A stretch of 64,000 bases of DNA from Hofstenia miamia (lineage: Eukaryota > Xenacoelomorpha > Acoela > Hofsteniidae): NCBI GenBank assembly GCA_900660155.1, contig CABFPE010000138.1, positions 599,504 to 663,503 of the forward strand, given 5' to 3'. The position numbers and the translations under genes are program-made. Positions 21,566 through 32,639 of the stretch are shown in pieces (the stretch's first letter is position 1; each line of letters opens with the position of its first letter). The notes under the pieces are model-generated. The model ran no database searches and was not told where the DNA came from. It saw only the letters and a list, made by a program, of their open reading frames with translations.

Positions 21566-22378
21566 ATAAACGGCAACAAATGCGAAATCTTAAAGGAGAA
21601 AATCATCTTCTTAGGAAGAACGATAGAAAAAGGGAGGATATCAATGAAAGACAACGCAAGAGAAATGATACAAAAGATAGAGAAACCAAATAACAAGAAG
21701 GACATCCAAAGAATAATGGGTTTCTTTAACTATTACGGCACATTCATCCCCAACATCACAGGGAAAACCGCGAAGATGACGAAACTCATGAGAAAATCGG
21801 TACCATTCATATGGACATGGCAGGAGCAGGAGGAACTGGATAATATTAAGGAAGAACTAGCAAAACTGCCATCACTCAATACACCAGACTATGACGAACC
21901 ATTTATATTAGACTGTGATGCAAGCAAGGTCGCCATAGGAGCAACTCTAGGACAGATGAAAAATGGGAAAGAGGTACAGATACAATTTTTTAGCCGTAAA
22001 CTACAACCAAGTGAGGAGAATTACGGCTCAACCAAAGTGGAAATGCTAGCCCTAGTTGAAAGCATCAGAAAGTTCAGACACTTTTTGATTGGAAAAGAGT
22101 TCCAAGTACGTACCAACAACAGCAGCCTTGCATGGCTAAAAAAATTCTCGGGAGATAAATCGGGCATTGTATCCTGATGGATAGAATATCTTAACGAATT
22201 CACATTCACAATAGAGCATCGAAAGGGCACCTTACATAGCAACACAGACTTTTGGACGTCATTACCAGAGTACCAAAGAGACGCTGAAAAGATAGACGGA
22301 GAAAAGCAGCAATTCCAGTTTCTACCACACAACCAATATGACGAGCTGCCAGAGATCAATGTAGACAAGAAGGGTCAG
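21566..22378 (+). pseudogene. family B connection and RNase H
   Basis: Open from 21,644 to 22,177: NYYGTFIPNITGKTAKMTKL, then the RNase H signature FILDCDASKVAIGATLGQ, FFSRKLQPSEENYGSTKVEML and LAWLKKFSGDKSG. A TGA follows IVS, after which the same protein carries on (IEYLNEFTFTIEHRKGTLH, NTDFWTSLPEYQ) to the integrase frame. Separated from RT only by the stop at 21,563. Confidence 0.85.
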
Positions 22379-23200
22379 ATGGTACTACCAATCATAATAA
22401 AGGAGGAAATCTCTGAGAAGGAGATCATAGAAAAACAACAGGACGATGTAATCCTTAACGAAATAATAAGAAAACTGAAAGAACCCCAAATGATACTATC
22501 AAAGCTAACAGCAAGCTACTTTGAACGTTACAAATGGAAAACAAACCGAAATGGGTTATTGTATGTCGAAGGGCAAAACAATCGAATCACAATACCAGAG
22601 TACTTCAAAAGGGATTTGATACGGCAGATACACGAAAAAGGCCACCTAGGAATAACACAAAGGGAGAAAACATTTAATGGGCGATTTATAACAACGGCAG
22701 TAAGAAAGGTAATTGAAGACATCATTAACAAATGCACTACATGGTTGCTGCACAACAGCCAATGGTTCCCAACACAGAGAGCACCACTAGAGAAGATAAT
22801 CTCCACACAACCTAATGAAATAGTCCACATTTACTTGGAACAACTTTCAAAAGATAATGAGGGGTAATAAATCCCTATTAGTAATGGTGGATAATTTTAC
22901 GAATTACCCAAGGATGATCCCAATGAAGAATACAACTGCAGAAACCACAGGGGAAATAGTAATGAAGGAGTGGATACTGCGATTTGGGCCAATGGAAACT
23001 ATTATATCGGAAAAAGGACCACAATTTGAGAGGGGTCTATTCCAGGAAATGGCTAAAATGCTAGAGATAGTGAGCCAAAGAACCACAGCATACCACCCGC
23101 AGGCGAACGGTGTGGTAGAGAGATTAAACAGAACTCTGATAAAATTAATAAGAGTAACAACAACGAGGATTGGCTTAAATAAATGGAGAGAGGTGCAAAT
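22379..23200 (+). pseudogene. family B integrase, catalytic positions lost, truncated
   Basis: Two open blocks (22,379-22,867; 22,857-about 23,200) with a short overlap. The zinc finger has HEKGHLG but CTTW where CxxC is expected. The first catalytic Asp is Tyr (HIYLEQL against HVDLKKL in the outer copy), the second is Glu (ISEKGPQFE against VSDREVQFE), and the glutamate is kept (VVERLNR). The protein stops matching after NKWREV, where family B ends; the C-terminal third, including a GPY-type domain, is missing. Confidence 0.85.
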
Positions 23201-23206
23201 AGGCCA

Positions 23207-23223
23207 GGTGGAGGATGTTACAG
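23207..23223 (+). other. 17-bp match to LTR 3' end at the B/A junction
   Basis: AGGTGGAGGATGTTACA here is identical to the last 17 bp of both E1 LTRs (17,232-17,248 and 31,619-31,635). It sits exactly where family B integrase ends and family A third-ORF sequence begins, suggesting a recombination or LTR-remnant scar. Confidence 0.6.
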
Positions 23224-26140
23224 TAGACCCCAAGTCAACACAATCATATGCTATGACTCTAAAATGCACGGATGACTAAAACAACCATATTGGTGCAGCA
23301 CAGTCCATACCATGTTTGATGAAGACTTTAACTTAATGCACCCATGCCAGCTGTTGAATAAGTTTGCCATCCAGAAATTCAAGTGTGTTAACATTGATTT
23401 TGACAATTTAATTATTGTTTACTTTTTCTGAGTTGGTGAAGTTAATCAGCCCAAAGTGATGGAAAAAATGGAGATAGCATACAGACTAGCCAAGGTCAAG
23501 AACATGTTTAGTGATGTTTGTCAAAGAAGAGTATCAGGATGAGATACCCAAAGAAGTTTTTAACCTTCATTTTAGGATGGAGAACTTCACAATCCATTAC
23601 ATGTACTATTATCATCCAAATAGTATGTATCAGTCTGGCATTTTTTCAATAACCAAGTTAATTTACACAGACTTCTCCTGTGCAAAAAGATACCCACCCA
23701 TCACCTTGCTGTTGACACAAGATTTATCATTGATGCTGTAACCCAGTTTGCAAACCCTTGAATCCATCAATGCTAACAAGCCTGGTCTCACTTCAGTCAT
23801 GGATATGCTCATTAGTTTCACATTCTCTTGAAGTACCACAACTCTCAGTGAAATTGATAAAGTCTGGACTAACCTTAAGGCAGATAGAAATCCCAAGTCC
23901 ATGTGGCCCACTATTAACATCCACAGCCCTACAGCACAGAACTCCATATCCATCAAGAGGCTCCTTATAAAGCTATGCATTGCCTACACCTTGCAAGATC
24001 GTCAAAATTTTGCTGAGAGTCTGTTCTCTGAGAAGTTTGTACCACCCATTCAGTCTTGTGGAGCCATTTGGGTCCTATCTATTTTCCTGACACAAGATCT
24101 GCATATTCAGCTGCCTCTCAACTGAAATGCACAAGCTAGCTATCTGCCCCACTGCATGGAAGATTAAAAACTGGCTTCTACATTTATGCTTGCTGCCATT
24201 ATTGCTGGGTAAAACCAAGAAGGCTATGGAGAGATTTGAGAAGGTTTATGCCCGCCTTATCAGTGTGAGTAGTCTGTTGGGGCGCCTTTCACCTCAAATG
24301 ATAGTCAACTGCCTTGGTGTTGCCTTTACCAACCTTAATATCTTCTCAGAAATCCTCAAATCCTCTGCAAGTACATCTGGGGAGCCATGTCAGAAACCAA
24401 GTTACCCTCTTTAGAATTTGAAAATGCACTGCTTTGTACTAACCACGTGATATGCCCAAGAACCTGGATCAATGCACCAGGTTTTAGAATTAATTGCCCA
24501 TTACAATGTTCACACCAAGACAGAGACCTTGTTAAACTTAGATAAAATGGACTACCCAGAGTGTGGCTACAACAGCTTTTGGAAACATGGACACAACCTG
24601 CCAAAGATGGCAAAATCATTCCTATTACAGTCATTGAACAGACAATGCACTAACCTGAGCAGTTTTATTGTGAAGAAGAGCTGTTATCATCATCTGCAGT
24701 CAAGGTATTGCCCAGAACTAAAGCACTTATTGAAGCCATTAAGCTTCAGCAGTGTTCTGGAGTCACAAGCTTTCCCATACCCACACCAGCTTGGTCAATC
24801 ACCAAGAATGATTGAATTTTAACCATAGAACGCCATCTGGATGAGTTTGCTGAAAATCTCTCCATTGTCAACCATGTTATTGAACAGAACCAAGACAATG
24901 ACGTGTTAGGTTTAATGAAGTGGTGTTTAACAAAAATGTTTACCAAGGAGGAATTAGGACTTCTACAATCGCCTGGGCAATAAATAGCCTTGGACATAGA
25001 ATGTACCACATCCCACCTTCAAATCTCCAACTACCAGGTCGCCAAACTCTGTAAACATGGACTCCACAGCACATTCTGGGACTCAATCAGTCACTACCCT
25101 GTGACTATTGGGACTGCCATGCTGAGAGAAAAGGTTGCACTTGACAATGTTGAAAGTCATTGTGGATAAGCATAACTTATTGTGTATTCCTCCACCCTGC
25201 GTCCATCATGGCACTTCAAAAAGGGGTGAAGGAAAGTCTCTGCTCACCTTTCCAACTCAATCAACTACATCTCCACCATGGCCAAGATCAACAAGTTGAT
25301 GCAATCAAGGGAGTACAAAGATACTAGAGACACTCTGGTTGAGGGCAGAAACCAAGAACATGTTTACATTGATGGCAAAGCCATGATTAAGAATATTTTC
25401 CAAAAGGGACAACCAATCTCCACTCAGTTAACTAAGATCCATAACAAAATTGCGACACTGGACCCCTGTGTTCTCATTCTATTTCAGGCATCTGGTGACT
25501 TAATGTGGATAAACAACATTGAATCCCTCACTCAATACTACAACATCACTAAGTGGATTGAGATCATCATTTTGCTAAGAGCAGAGGTTACAGATCTGGT
25601 GGAGATGACTTTACAGCAGGTCAACAAATACTGCTCCCTGTTTATGGATCAAGCAATGCACATGGGATCACTAAGAGAGGTCTTTGCCCACTTCTATCTG
25701 AATACTCAGATCAGCCCCAAAAATGCCCACACTTCAGACATGGATGCACTCATGACCCTCACCTTTACAAGAGGTTCTATGATACTTTTACACATAAATT
25801 AAACAACCTGAGGAGAAATTGTCCTATTAGTGCCTGTCTACCAGAGATTGAGTTCTTCCTCCTGAGAAGTGAAGAAGTTATGCAGAGGGAAACACTCATG
25901 CAGATTACCTGGCGACCTAGATACACCAAAGTTACATCTTGGGACAACATCCTAGCTGCAGAAATCATTGAGGAGACGCAAAAGTCCTGTCTGGTCCCAC
26001 AGTCAAACTCCTACTGCAAATTTAACCAGGAATGGGGGGCATGTAGAGTCACTCAGGGCCTACTTTTTCGATTTTATTATTATTTTGGCACTCTGAAAAT
26101 AGTGTTGCATCTTTTTGACGTCCTGATTTCATAATTTGTT
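23224..26140 (+). pseudogene. family A third ORF (homologue of 9,700-12,563)
   Basis: Pieces in several frames align in order with the outer gypsy third ORF: FDEDFNLMHPCQLL with KCVNIDFDNLIIVYFF; DEIPKEVFNLHFRMENFTI (against EQIPEFVKMEIKLENLFII); IKNWLLHLCLLPL with ERFEKVYARL; DYPECGYNSFWKH; a long open block 25,278-25,802 with VLILFQASGDLMW where the outer copy has VILFSGINDI; then FYDTFTHKLNNLRRNCP to about 26.1 kb. The GxND-like block is degenerate here (ASGDL). At least ten frame changes or stops make it a pseudogene. Confidence 0.78.
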
Positions 26141-26336
26141 GCTACCCATTTATATCAATTTCCTTTAAATTGATTATTTTTATTTTTGAGTATAGTTATT
26201 TGATAGTGTTAGTATTTGTTCTCTCAATTTGAATAATGTGTGATTGCTCATTTTTAACTTTGCAAAGGAAATTGTGTTTTGAAACTGTAAACAAAATCCA
26301 GGTAATAAGTTACAGATTTTTGTAATAAATATGTAA

Positions 26337-26607
26337 TATCACTGAGCTGAGAGGTGGAACTCAACCAAGTGGATCATTGCATGACTAGTGAAACTGGATG
26401 TGGAGATCAGCTTTGGGCAGATGCCTGCTATCAATCTTTGGAGAGATTGCTGTATGGCTTTGTCACCTAAATAGTGAAGAGTTAAATCTAGTTACATTAT
26501 GCTAACAAAAACACACAAAAGCTAAACAGTATCTAGTTAGTAAATCCCTACCCACAAAGATACAACCAATGTTATAAAGTAACAAAGGATAAACAGTAAT
26601 AATGCCT
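26337..26607 (+). repeat. LTR fragment (3' part of an LTR)
   Basis: From CTGAGCTGAGAGGTGG to TAATGCCTGGTAG this aligns with the 3' portion of the LTR family, closest to the inverted copy at 37,490-37,770. The last 11 bp (AGGATGTTACA) are missing where it meets the inverted gag. Confidence 0.7.
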
Positions 26608-26877
26608 GGTAGTAAGTTGGCTGAGTTTCATTTAGGCTACATCTTTAGTGATCTGGGTAGAGTTATACATCATGTAAACAATGCTGATAGCTTTCCAGAT
26701 GAATACATTAAGTCTGTCTTCAGGGTCACACTTTAGTTTCAAATGACTATGAATGCTAGGTGGAAATCCCCAGCAAATATAAGAAAACAAATCATGCTTT
26801 GAATATTCAGGTGTAAGTTTACTGAGGTGAAATAACCTTTCCACTTGAGTTATGTAGGTATGGACATCATCCCCTTT
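26608..26877 (-). pseudogene. family A-like gag, inverted, 3' piece
   Basis: Minus-strand frame with KGDDVHTYITQVERLFHLS, EYSKHDLFSYICWGFPP and LKLKCDPEDRL, closely matching the plus-strand gag at 18.0-18.3 kb. It continues the gag at 27,970-29,329 across the solo LTR. It ends where the LTR fragment at 26,607 begins. Confidence 0.82.
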
Positions 26878-27965
26878 TGTAGCATAATCCAAGGCATAAT
26901 GCTGCTAAAAAGAGAAGATCAAAGGATTAGTCAGTATTAAGATCAAATTATGATTTATTGATTGTAAACAAATTAAAGTTAATTATCATCATTATGTTTG
27001 TAATATGCAACTAAGAAACAAGATAGCAAATTAGTACTTGTTGACAAATAATTTGACCAAACAAAGGGGAAAAAATGCTTCCATTATTTTTAGCCATTTT
27101 TGGCAGATGAATAAATTCAAATTTGAATGACAGGTACTTTTTGAATTCAACTATAAATAGAGCAAGAATTAATTTGGAAACTGTTGAAGTAAATTCTTCA
27201 AAAATCTTATTAGATTTAATTTGGTTTGCTTACTTATAAATCATGTCAAGCTAAACAGTAGATGCAGTGGGCGCACATTGGGAGCAATTTGAGGGTCCCT
27301 GATCCAAGCCATGAACCTGCATTTATGTTAGGTGTACAGATTGCTTGCATGTATTAAATAATTGATCAACAAAGAAAGGGCTAGGAAGCCTACCATAGAT
27401 TATATCTGTATTACATATCTAATTAGGTGACCTATAAATAGACTGATAAAATGACCACACATGTATCATTATTTAAATGTCTGGTAGGAAGCTGCAAGTA
27501 ACTATTTACTTTATTTATTTATGTTAATTAAAGCCAATAGTTTTTGGTAATGGCTGAAGTAATATTTATTAAGCAGCTAGTGACACTGCCAGGTTGTGAA
27601 GTACTAAATTACACATTACAAATTGAGGTTAAGTCAGTTACATCCAGCCTTGAGAGCTGCACTGAGTTAAGATAAGGAACACATAAGTTACTTCATTGAG
27701 CTGAGATTTGGAAATACTCATACAACAATGGAGTGACATGGATGTGGATTGGTTGAGAGATTGGAGTCAGGTGGAGGCCATAGTGAAATCACAGAAAGGA
27801 ACTGTGACAATGGCATACCTAAATAGTATGGAGTTATTCAAAGTTAATGTAAGTTAATAATAACATATCTCATGTTGGAGCAGAGGAATAATATCAGTGC
27901 ATCCACAGGAAACAATGATTTGAAAGAATAATTAACTCTGTTAAAGCTTGATAGTGGATGCTACA
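26878..27965 (+). mobile_element. solo LTR in inverted gag (TSD CTTT)
   Basis: 1,088 bp from TGTAGCATAATCC to GTGGATGCTACA, a diverged member of the E1 LTR family with TATAAATAG at 27,152-27,160. CTTT at 26,874-26,877 and 27,966-27,969 is the target duplication. It interrupts gag between the codons for a conserved K-K/R and GDDV. Confidence 0.9.
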
Positions 27966-27969
27966 CTTT

Positions 27970-29329
27970 CTTGCAAGAAAGCTCACAGAGCAGAGTTTTA
28001 TATTGATGTTTAATGTGCAAGGCATGGTAATGATCTTTGAAATGACCAACAAATAATTGATAATCAGTTTCAATTTCCTTGTCCAGCATTATGTATTGAT
28101 TGTAGGTGAGGCCCTGCACATACATTGGAAACTGAGTGACAGTGACATCTTGAGTGGTTCAGTACTGCTTCATTGTCAATACAAAAAGAAACAGCCACTT
28201 GTCAAAGAACTGAGAAATTTCATTGGTCTTACCAGTAAACTTTGGTAACACAGAATGTCAGTTAAGGTAATTAACAGTTTCCACTCACTTTTAGTTGAAG
28301 AATGGATTGAGTGAACCATGGCTAGTGTGTTGTGCAGACCTGCTAGGCTCACTCAGAGACTTTGGGGTAGTTAAAATAGAAACAGTAGGCACAACTGAAG
28401 TGTTGACAGGCACTGGAGGTGAAAAGGTCACACTCAGAGCACAAGGGCTGAGAGTAGCTATGGTAGTTAGCTTTGACACTTGAGTTAACCCAGTAAACAT
28501 AGAATTGTTGTAATAATGTTGTTTTTGTGGTGTATTGGTGTTTAATAGGCATTGAATTGTTTGAGTGGCATTTATAGTACAGATTCATGGCAGTGTATAA
28601 TTCTGTCTAGAAAAAATATTTAAAATAGGAATAATTTTAGTATTATGACAATTTGAAGATAAATTTTTTAAAAACTGCATTTTTACTGACAGTTTGTCAT
28701 TTTTTTGTGAAAAGACATTGTTTTGTGATTTCATTTTATTGCTGTTATTATGTTGTTCAGTGACGTCATGATGACAGTTCAATGTTTACTGGGAAGGCAG
28801 ATTGAGTAAACTTGGGATAGCAGCTTGTAAAGGAAGTAGCTGGTATTACAAATTTAGGCAACAAAGAATTGGTAAAAAGCACAGTGGAGGCACCTGGTAG
28901 GTGTGCCAAAACAAGTTGAATAACAGTATCAGTAAAATTAGTACTGAAGGCATCAAGGGCTTTGTTAAGAACATTGGGAAGTTATATACTCTGAACTTCC
29001 AGATGGGGTAGGAGGCTGGTGAGGAGGTGTGCTCTCCTGATAAGTCAGTTGTAGAGGTGCAGAGGGTGGAGGAGGAGATTTTGAATCTGCAATTCGAGGG
29101 AAGTGATAGAATCAATTAGTCTTTTCTACCTCTGCAATGCTTCAGAGTCTTGTAGCCATAGCTCAGACTGCAAGGAATTGACACATCCTTCATAATTGTC
29201 TCACATTGTGGTTTGCTGTAAAAGAGCTTCTTTGAGCTGTTCAATCTCTTCCACTTGTGGGTCTAGGTGTGGTGAGATAGCATTGTATGGAAGAAAAGGA
29301 TTGGGAGGAACATCAGCTGGGTTGATCAT
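27970..29329 (-). pseudogene. family A-like gag, inverted, 5' piece
   Basis: On the minus strand a start near 29,329 opens MINPADVPPNPFLPY, then a Glu/Leu/Gln-rich coiled-coil-like stretch (QVEEIEQLKEALLQQ), followed in broken frames by RLIDSITSLELQIQ, NVLNKALDAFSTNF and finally YVQGLTYNQYIMLD and HQYKTLLCELS. These match the plus gag at 17.25-18.1 kb and supply the missing gag start. There is no LTR in the proper orientation upstream: the E1 right LTR begins 259 bp away in the opposite orientation. Confidence 0.75.
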
Positions 29330-29588
29330 TTGTTGAGTAACCACTAGGAGTTATTGAGTAAATTGAGAGGTGGAGATACAGTAACTAATATTCCATCAGT
29401 GCAAGGGGTAGTATCCTGGCCACCTACACTTGCACAGGGGAAGCTCTATGAGGGAATCCCATTACAAGAAAACCCTTCCATATTCATTAGAAACAATAAA
29501 AGAAAAATTCAGTAACAATCCAACAAACAATTTGATAGTGTTCTCCTGAGAGTATAGTAGACAAGAACTAAAATGGTAGACTTCCCAG
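29330..29588. other. leader-like sequence between inverted gag and E1 right LTR
   Basis: No polypurine tract precedes the LTR on the plus strand, and no convincing primer site is seen on the minus strand. It may be the untranslated leader of the inverted gag copy. Confidence 0.4.
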
Positions 29589-31635
29589 TGTAGCATCATC
29601 CAAAAAGGCAACTAAAAGCTGAATAACGTCAAATGATTATTAATTGAAATTAATTGTAAAAATTTAGTTAATGAACTTTAGTTTATTTTTGTAAAATGCA
29701 ACTAAGATTTAATATTGGTCAAAATAAGAAACTTGTTAGCCGATCAAGAGGTAATTGACAAATTAAATTGAGCAAACTAATGCTTATGTATGAACAGCCA
29801 TATTGGCAGACGAATCATTTGAATTTTAAAATCGGCAGGTACTTTTTGTAGAAATTTTATAAATAGCTTTGATTCAACCATAATTTTGATGAACAATAAA
29901 TTCTTCGGAGTTTATTTAATTTTCATTTCTACTTTATCTGGTTTGATTATTTAACTAAATGTGCAGCTAGGCAAGTTGTGTTTAGTAGTGGCTGGAATTC
30001 ATCACGGGATTGATTCTAGGGTCTTTGTGCCAGTCACGAAAGTGCACCTATGTTACGGTTAGGAGTTTTNNNNNNNNNNNNNNNNNNNNNNNNNNNNNNN
30101 NNNNNNNNNNNNNNNNNNNNNNNNNNNNNNNNNNNNNNNNNNNNNNNNNNNNNNNNNNNNNNNNNNNNNNNNNNNNNNNNNNNNNNNNNNNNNNNNNNNN
30201 NNNNNNNNNNNNNNNNNNNNNNNNNNNNNNNNNNNNNNNNNNNNNNNNNNNNNNNNNNNNNNNNNNNNNNNNNNNNNNNNNNNNNNNNNNNNNNNNNNNN
30301 NNNNNNNNNNNNNNNNNNNNNNNNNNNNNNNNNNNNNNNNNNNNNNNNNNNNNNNNNNNNNNNNNNNNNNNNNNNNNNNNNNNNNNNNNNNNNNNNNNNN
30401 NNNNNNNNNNNNNNNNNNNNNNNNNNNNNNNNNNNNNNNNNNNNNNNNNNNNNNNNNNNNNNNNNNNNNNNNNNNNNNNNNNNNNNNNNNNNNNNNNNNN
30501 NNNNNNNNNNNNNNNNNNNNNNNNNNNNNNNNNNNNNNNNNNNNNNNNNNNNNNNNNNNNNNNNNNNNNNNNNNNNNNNNNNNNNNNNNNNNNNNNNNNN
30601 NNNNNNNNNNNNNNNNNNNNNNNNNNNNNNNNNNNNNNNNNNNNNNNNNNNNNNNNNNNNNNNNNNNNNNNNNNNNNNNNNNNNNNNNNNNNNNNNNNNN
30701 NNNNNNNNNNNNNNNNNNNNNNNNNNNNNNNNNNNNNNNNNNNNNNNNNNNNNNNNNNNNNNNNNNNNNNNNNNNNNNNNNNNNNNNNNNNNNNNNNNNN
30801 NNNNNNNNNNNNNNNNNNNNNNNNNNNNNNNNNNNNNNNNNNNNNNNNNNNNNNNNNNNNNNNNNNNNNNNNNNNNNNNNNNNNNNNNNNNNNNNNNNNN
30901 NNNNNNNNNNNNNNNNNNNNNNNNNNNNNNNNNNNNNNNNNNNNNNNNNNNNNNNNNNNNNNNNNNNNNNNNNNNNNNNNNNNNNNNNNNNNNNNNNNNN
31001 NNNNNNNNNNNNNNNNNNNNNNNNNNNNNNNNNNNNNNNNNNNNNNNNNNNNNNNNNNNNNNNNNNNNNGGTAGGAGACTTGACTATAATTGACTCAATA
31101 ACAACCTCACATGTAATGCTATTAAATGTAGGCATAGGAAACTGCAACTTAGTTAGTTAAATAATTAAGCCGATAGTTTTTTGGTAATGGCTATTTTAGA
31201 TATTTGATTACATGCAGTTAGTGTCAATGCCCGGTTGCTTTATTAAATAAAAACAACAAACATTTTACAACTTTGAGTTTAAGTCAGTTACAACTTTAAT
31301 TGAGTGCACACACCGAGCTAACGTAAGGTACACATAACTAATCCCAGTTGAGCTGAGATGGTGCCGTGAATTCAACCATCGTTGTAGAAGAGGAGGAGCT
31401 GTGTTGTGGAGATCGGCTTCGGGCAGGAGCCCACAGAACAACTGAAGAGGAAACATCTGACCACGTCGTCACCTAAACAGTGATGGTTATTACTCGACTA
31501 CTTAATTAACATAGCTAGTTAAGAAGAAGAAGAGTCTGATGGTTCAACAAATGGGTAACACCTCACCCGCAGTTTACCAAGCATTCCTTAACAGTAATCA
31601 GACACGGCGTAACAAGCTAGGTGGAGGATGTTACA
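29589..31635 (+). repeat. E1 right LTR with assembly gap
   Basis: Same LTR as 16,099-17,248, with TATAAATAG at 29,858-29,866. It contains 1,000 Ns at 30,070-31,069. Aligning both sides to the left LTR, only about 100 bp (equivalent to about 16,580-16,683) should be missing, so the gap length is a placeholder. Confidence 0.92.
30070..31069. other. assembly gap (1,000 N)
   Basis: A run of N. Open frames spanning it are meaningless. Confidence 1.
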
Positions 31636-31639
31636 ACAT

Positions 31640-32079
31640 GGTAATCTTATTGGTTCATCCGTGGTCATTATAATTTTTTGTGTTTCTCCCACTGCTTTTC
31701 CTACGCTTGTCTCTCTGAAGTTGAATATTTTTGCGTGTTTTTGTAGGATTTCAACCAATTTTTTCCATTCTATTCTGTTCAGATGCTTATATTCCATTTC
31801 ATTAATTTCCAGTATCTGATACTCCTTCTCTTCTTCTATTATGTTAATTGTCTTATTCACCGTCATTTTTTCCGTCTTGACTCTTTTCCCTTTTATCTTA
31901 AGAGTGCCTCTTTTTATTTTAACTATGTGATTAGTTGCATTCAATATCAGTATAGTACCTTTACCTTTCTTTATTGTGCACAGGCTTGACGGAATTGATA
32001 ATTTCTTCATATTAATTACTTTCTGATCATATTTCATGATTTCTGCACTCATATCATTTCCCATTTGTATCTGGCACAT
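31640..32079 (-). pseudogene. outer gypsy RT N-terminus (first part of split pol)
   Basis: Minus-strand frame with SIPSSLCTIKKGKGTILILN, then IFNFRETSVGKAVGE and DEPIRLPC, matching family B linker and RT start. The frame then runs into the E1 LTR; the remaining codons to 31,588 are LTR sequence. It continues at 16,098. Confidence 0.9.
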
Positions 32080-32110
32080 TTTCCAATTATTTGGTAATCT
32101 TTTTTTATCC

Positions 32111-32476
32111 TCACTTAATTAAAATTGTATTACCTCTGTGTTTTCTTCTTCGTGGGTTGTTACTATTTCTTCCTGTACCAATATTGTAATCTATGATGCA
32201 CTTGTTATTCATCAAAAAATTGTTTCCCAGTATCACTTTGTATGGTAATGAGTTTTTCTCTGTGTCTATAACTGTAAACATTTGTGAGAACGTCATGTCT
32301 GCTATTTGAATTGGTACTTCTTGCAGTCTGCCTTTTACATCAATATAATCTCCTGATGCATTTATTAACCTACTTTTTTCTTTTTGTAGATTTTGTCTTT
32401 CAAATCCTATCCTTGATGCATGCTCATTGGTAAGAATTGATATTACTGCTCCTGTATCTATAGTTACTTTGACCAT
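32111..32476 (-). pseudogene. outer gypsy aspartic protease
   Basis: 121-codon frame: VTIDTGAVISILT has the DTG active site, followed by RLINASGDYIDVKG and PYKVILGNNFLMNN. It aligns throughout with family B protease at 20.0-20.35 kb. Separated from the RT frame by a stop and from gag by about 160 bp. Confidence 0.88.
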
Positions 32477-32639
32477 TACTCCATTAATTACAACTGTGAT
32501 TGTATTTGTTTTGATCAGGTCTGTTCAATTAGAATGGGTGCACATTTTAAAGTATCACTGTCTGTTTCTTTGTTTTGTTCTTCTTCATCCTCATTATCTA
32601 GTAAGTCTTCCTCTTTGAAACATGCTTCTTCCTCCTTGA

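Larger units (their letters stand above)
16099..31635 (+). mobile_element. E1, LTR element nested in outer gypsy RT
   Basis: Direct LTRs of about 1.15 kb (TGTAGCATC ... GGATGTTACA) in the plus orientation with a 4-bp ACAT duplication define it. The LTRs are very similar, so it is younger than its host. Its 12.3-kb interior is a patchwork that lacks a primer binding site after LTR1 and a polypurine tract before LTR2, and gag sequence points inward from both ends. In this form it could not have transposed, so the interior was rearranged after insertion, or is partly an assembly chimera. Confidence 0.85.

Noticed and set aside
30010-31147. Open frames of about 350 codons on both strands
   Set aside because: They consist of the N gap.
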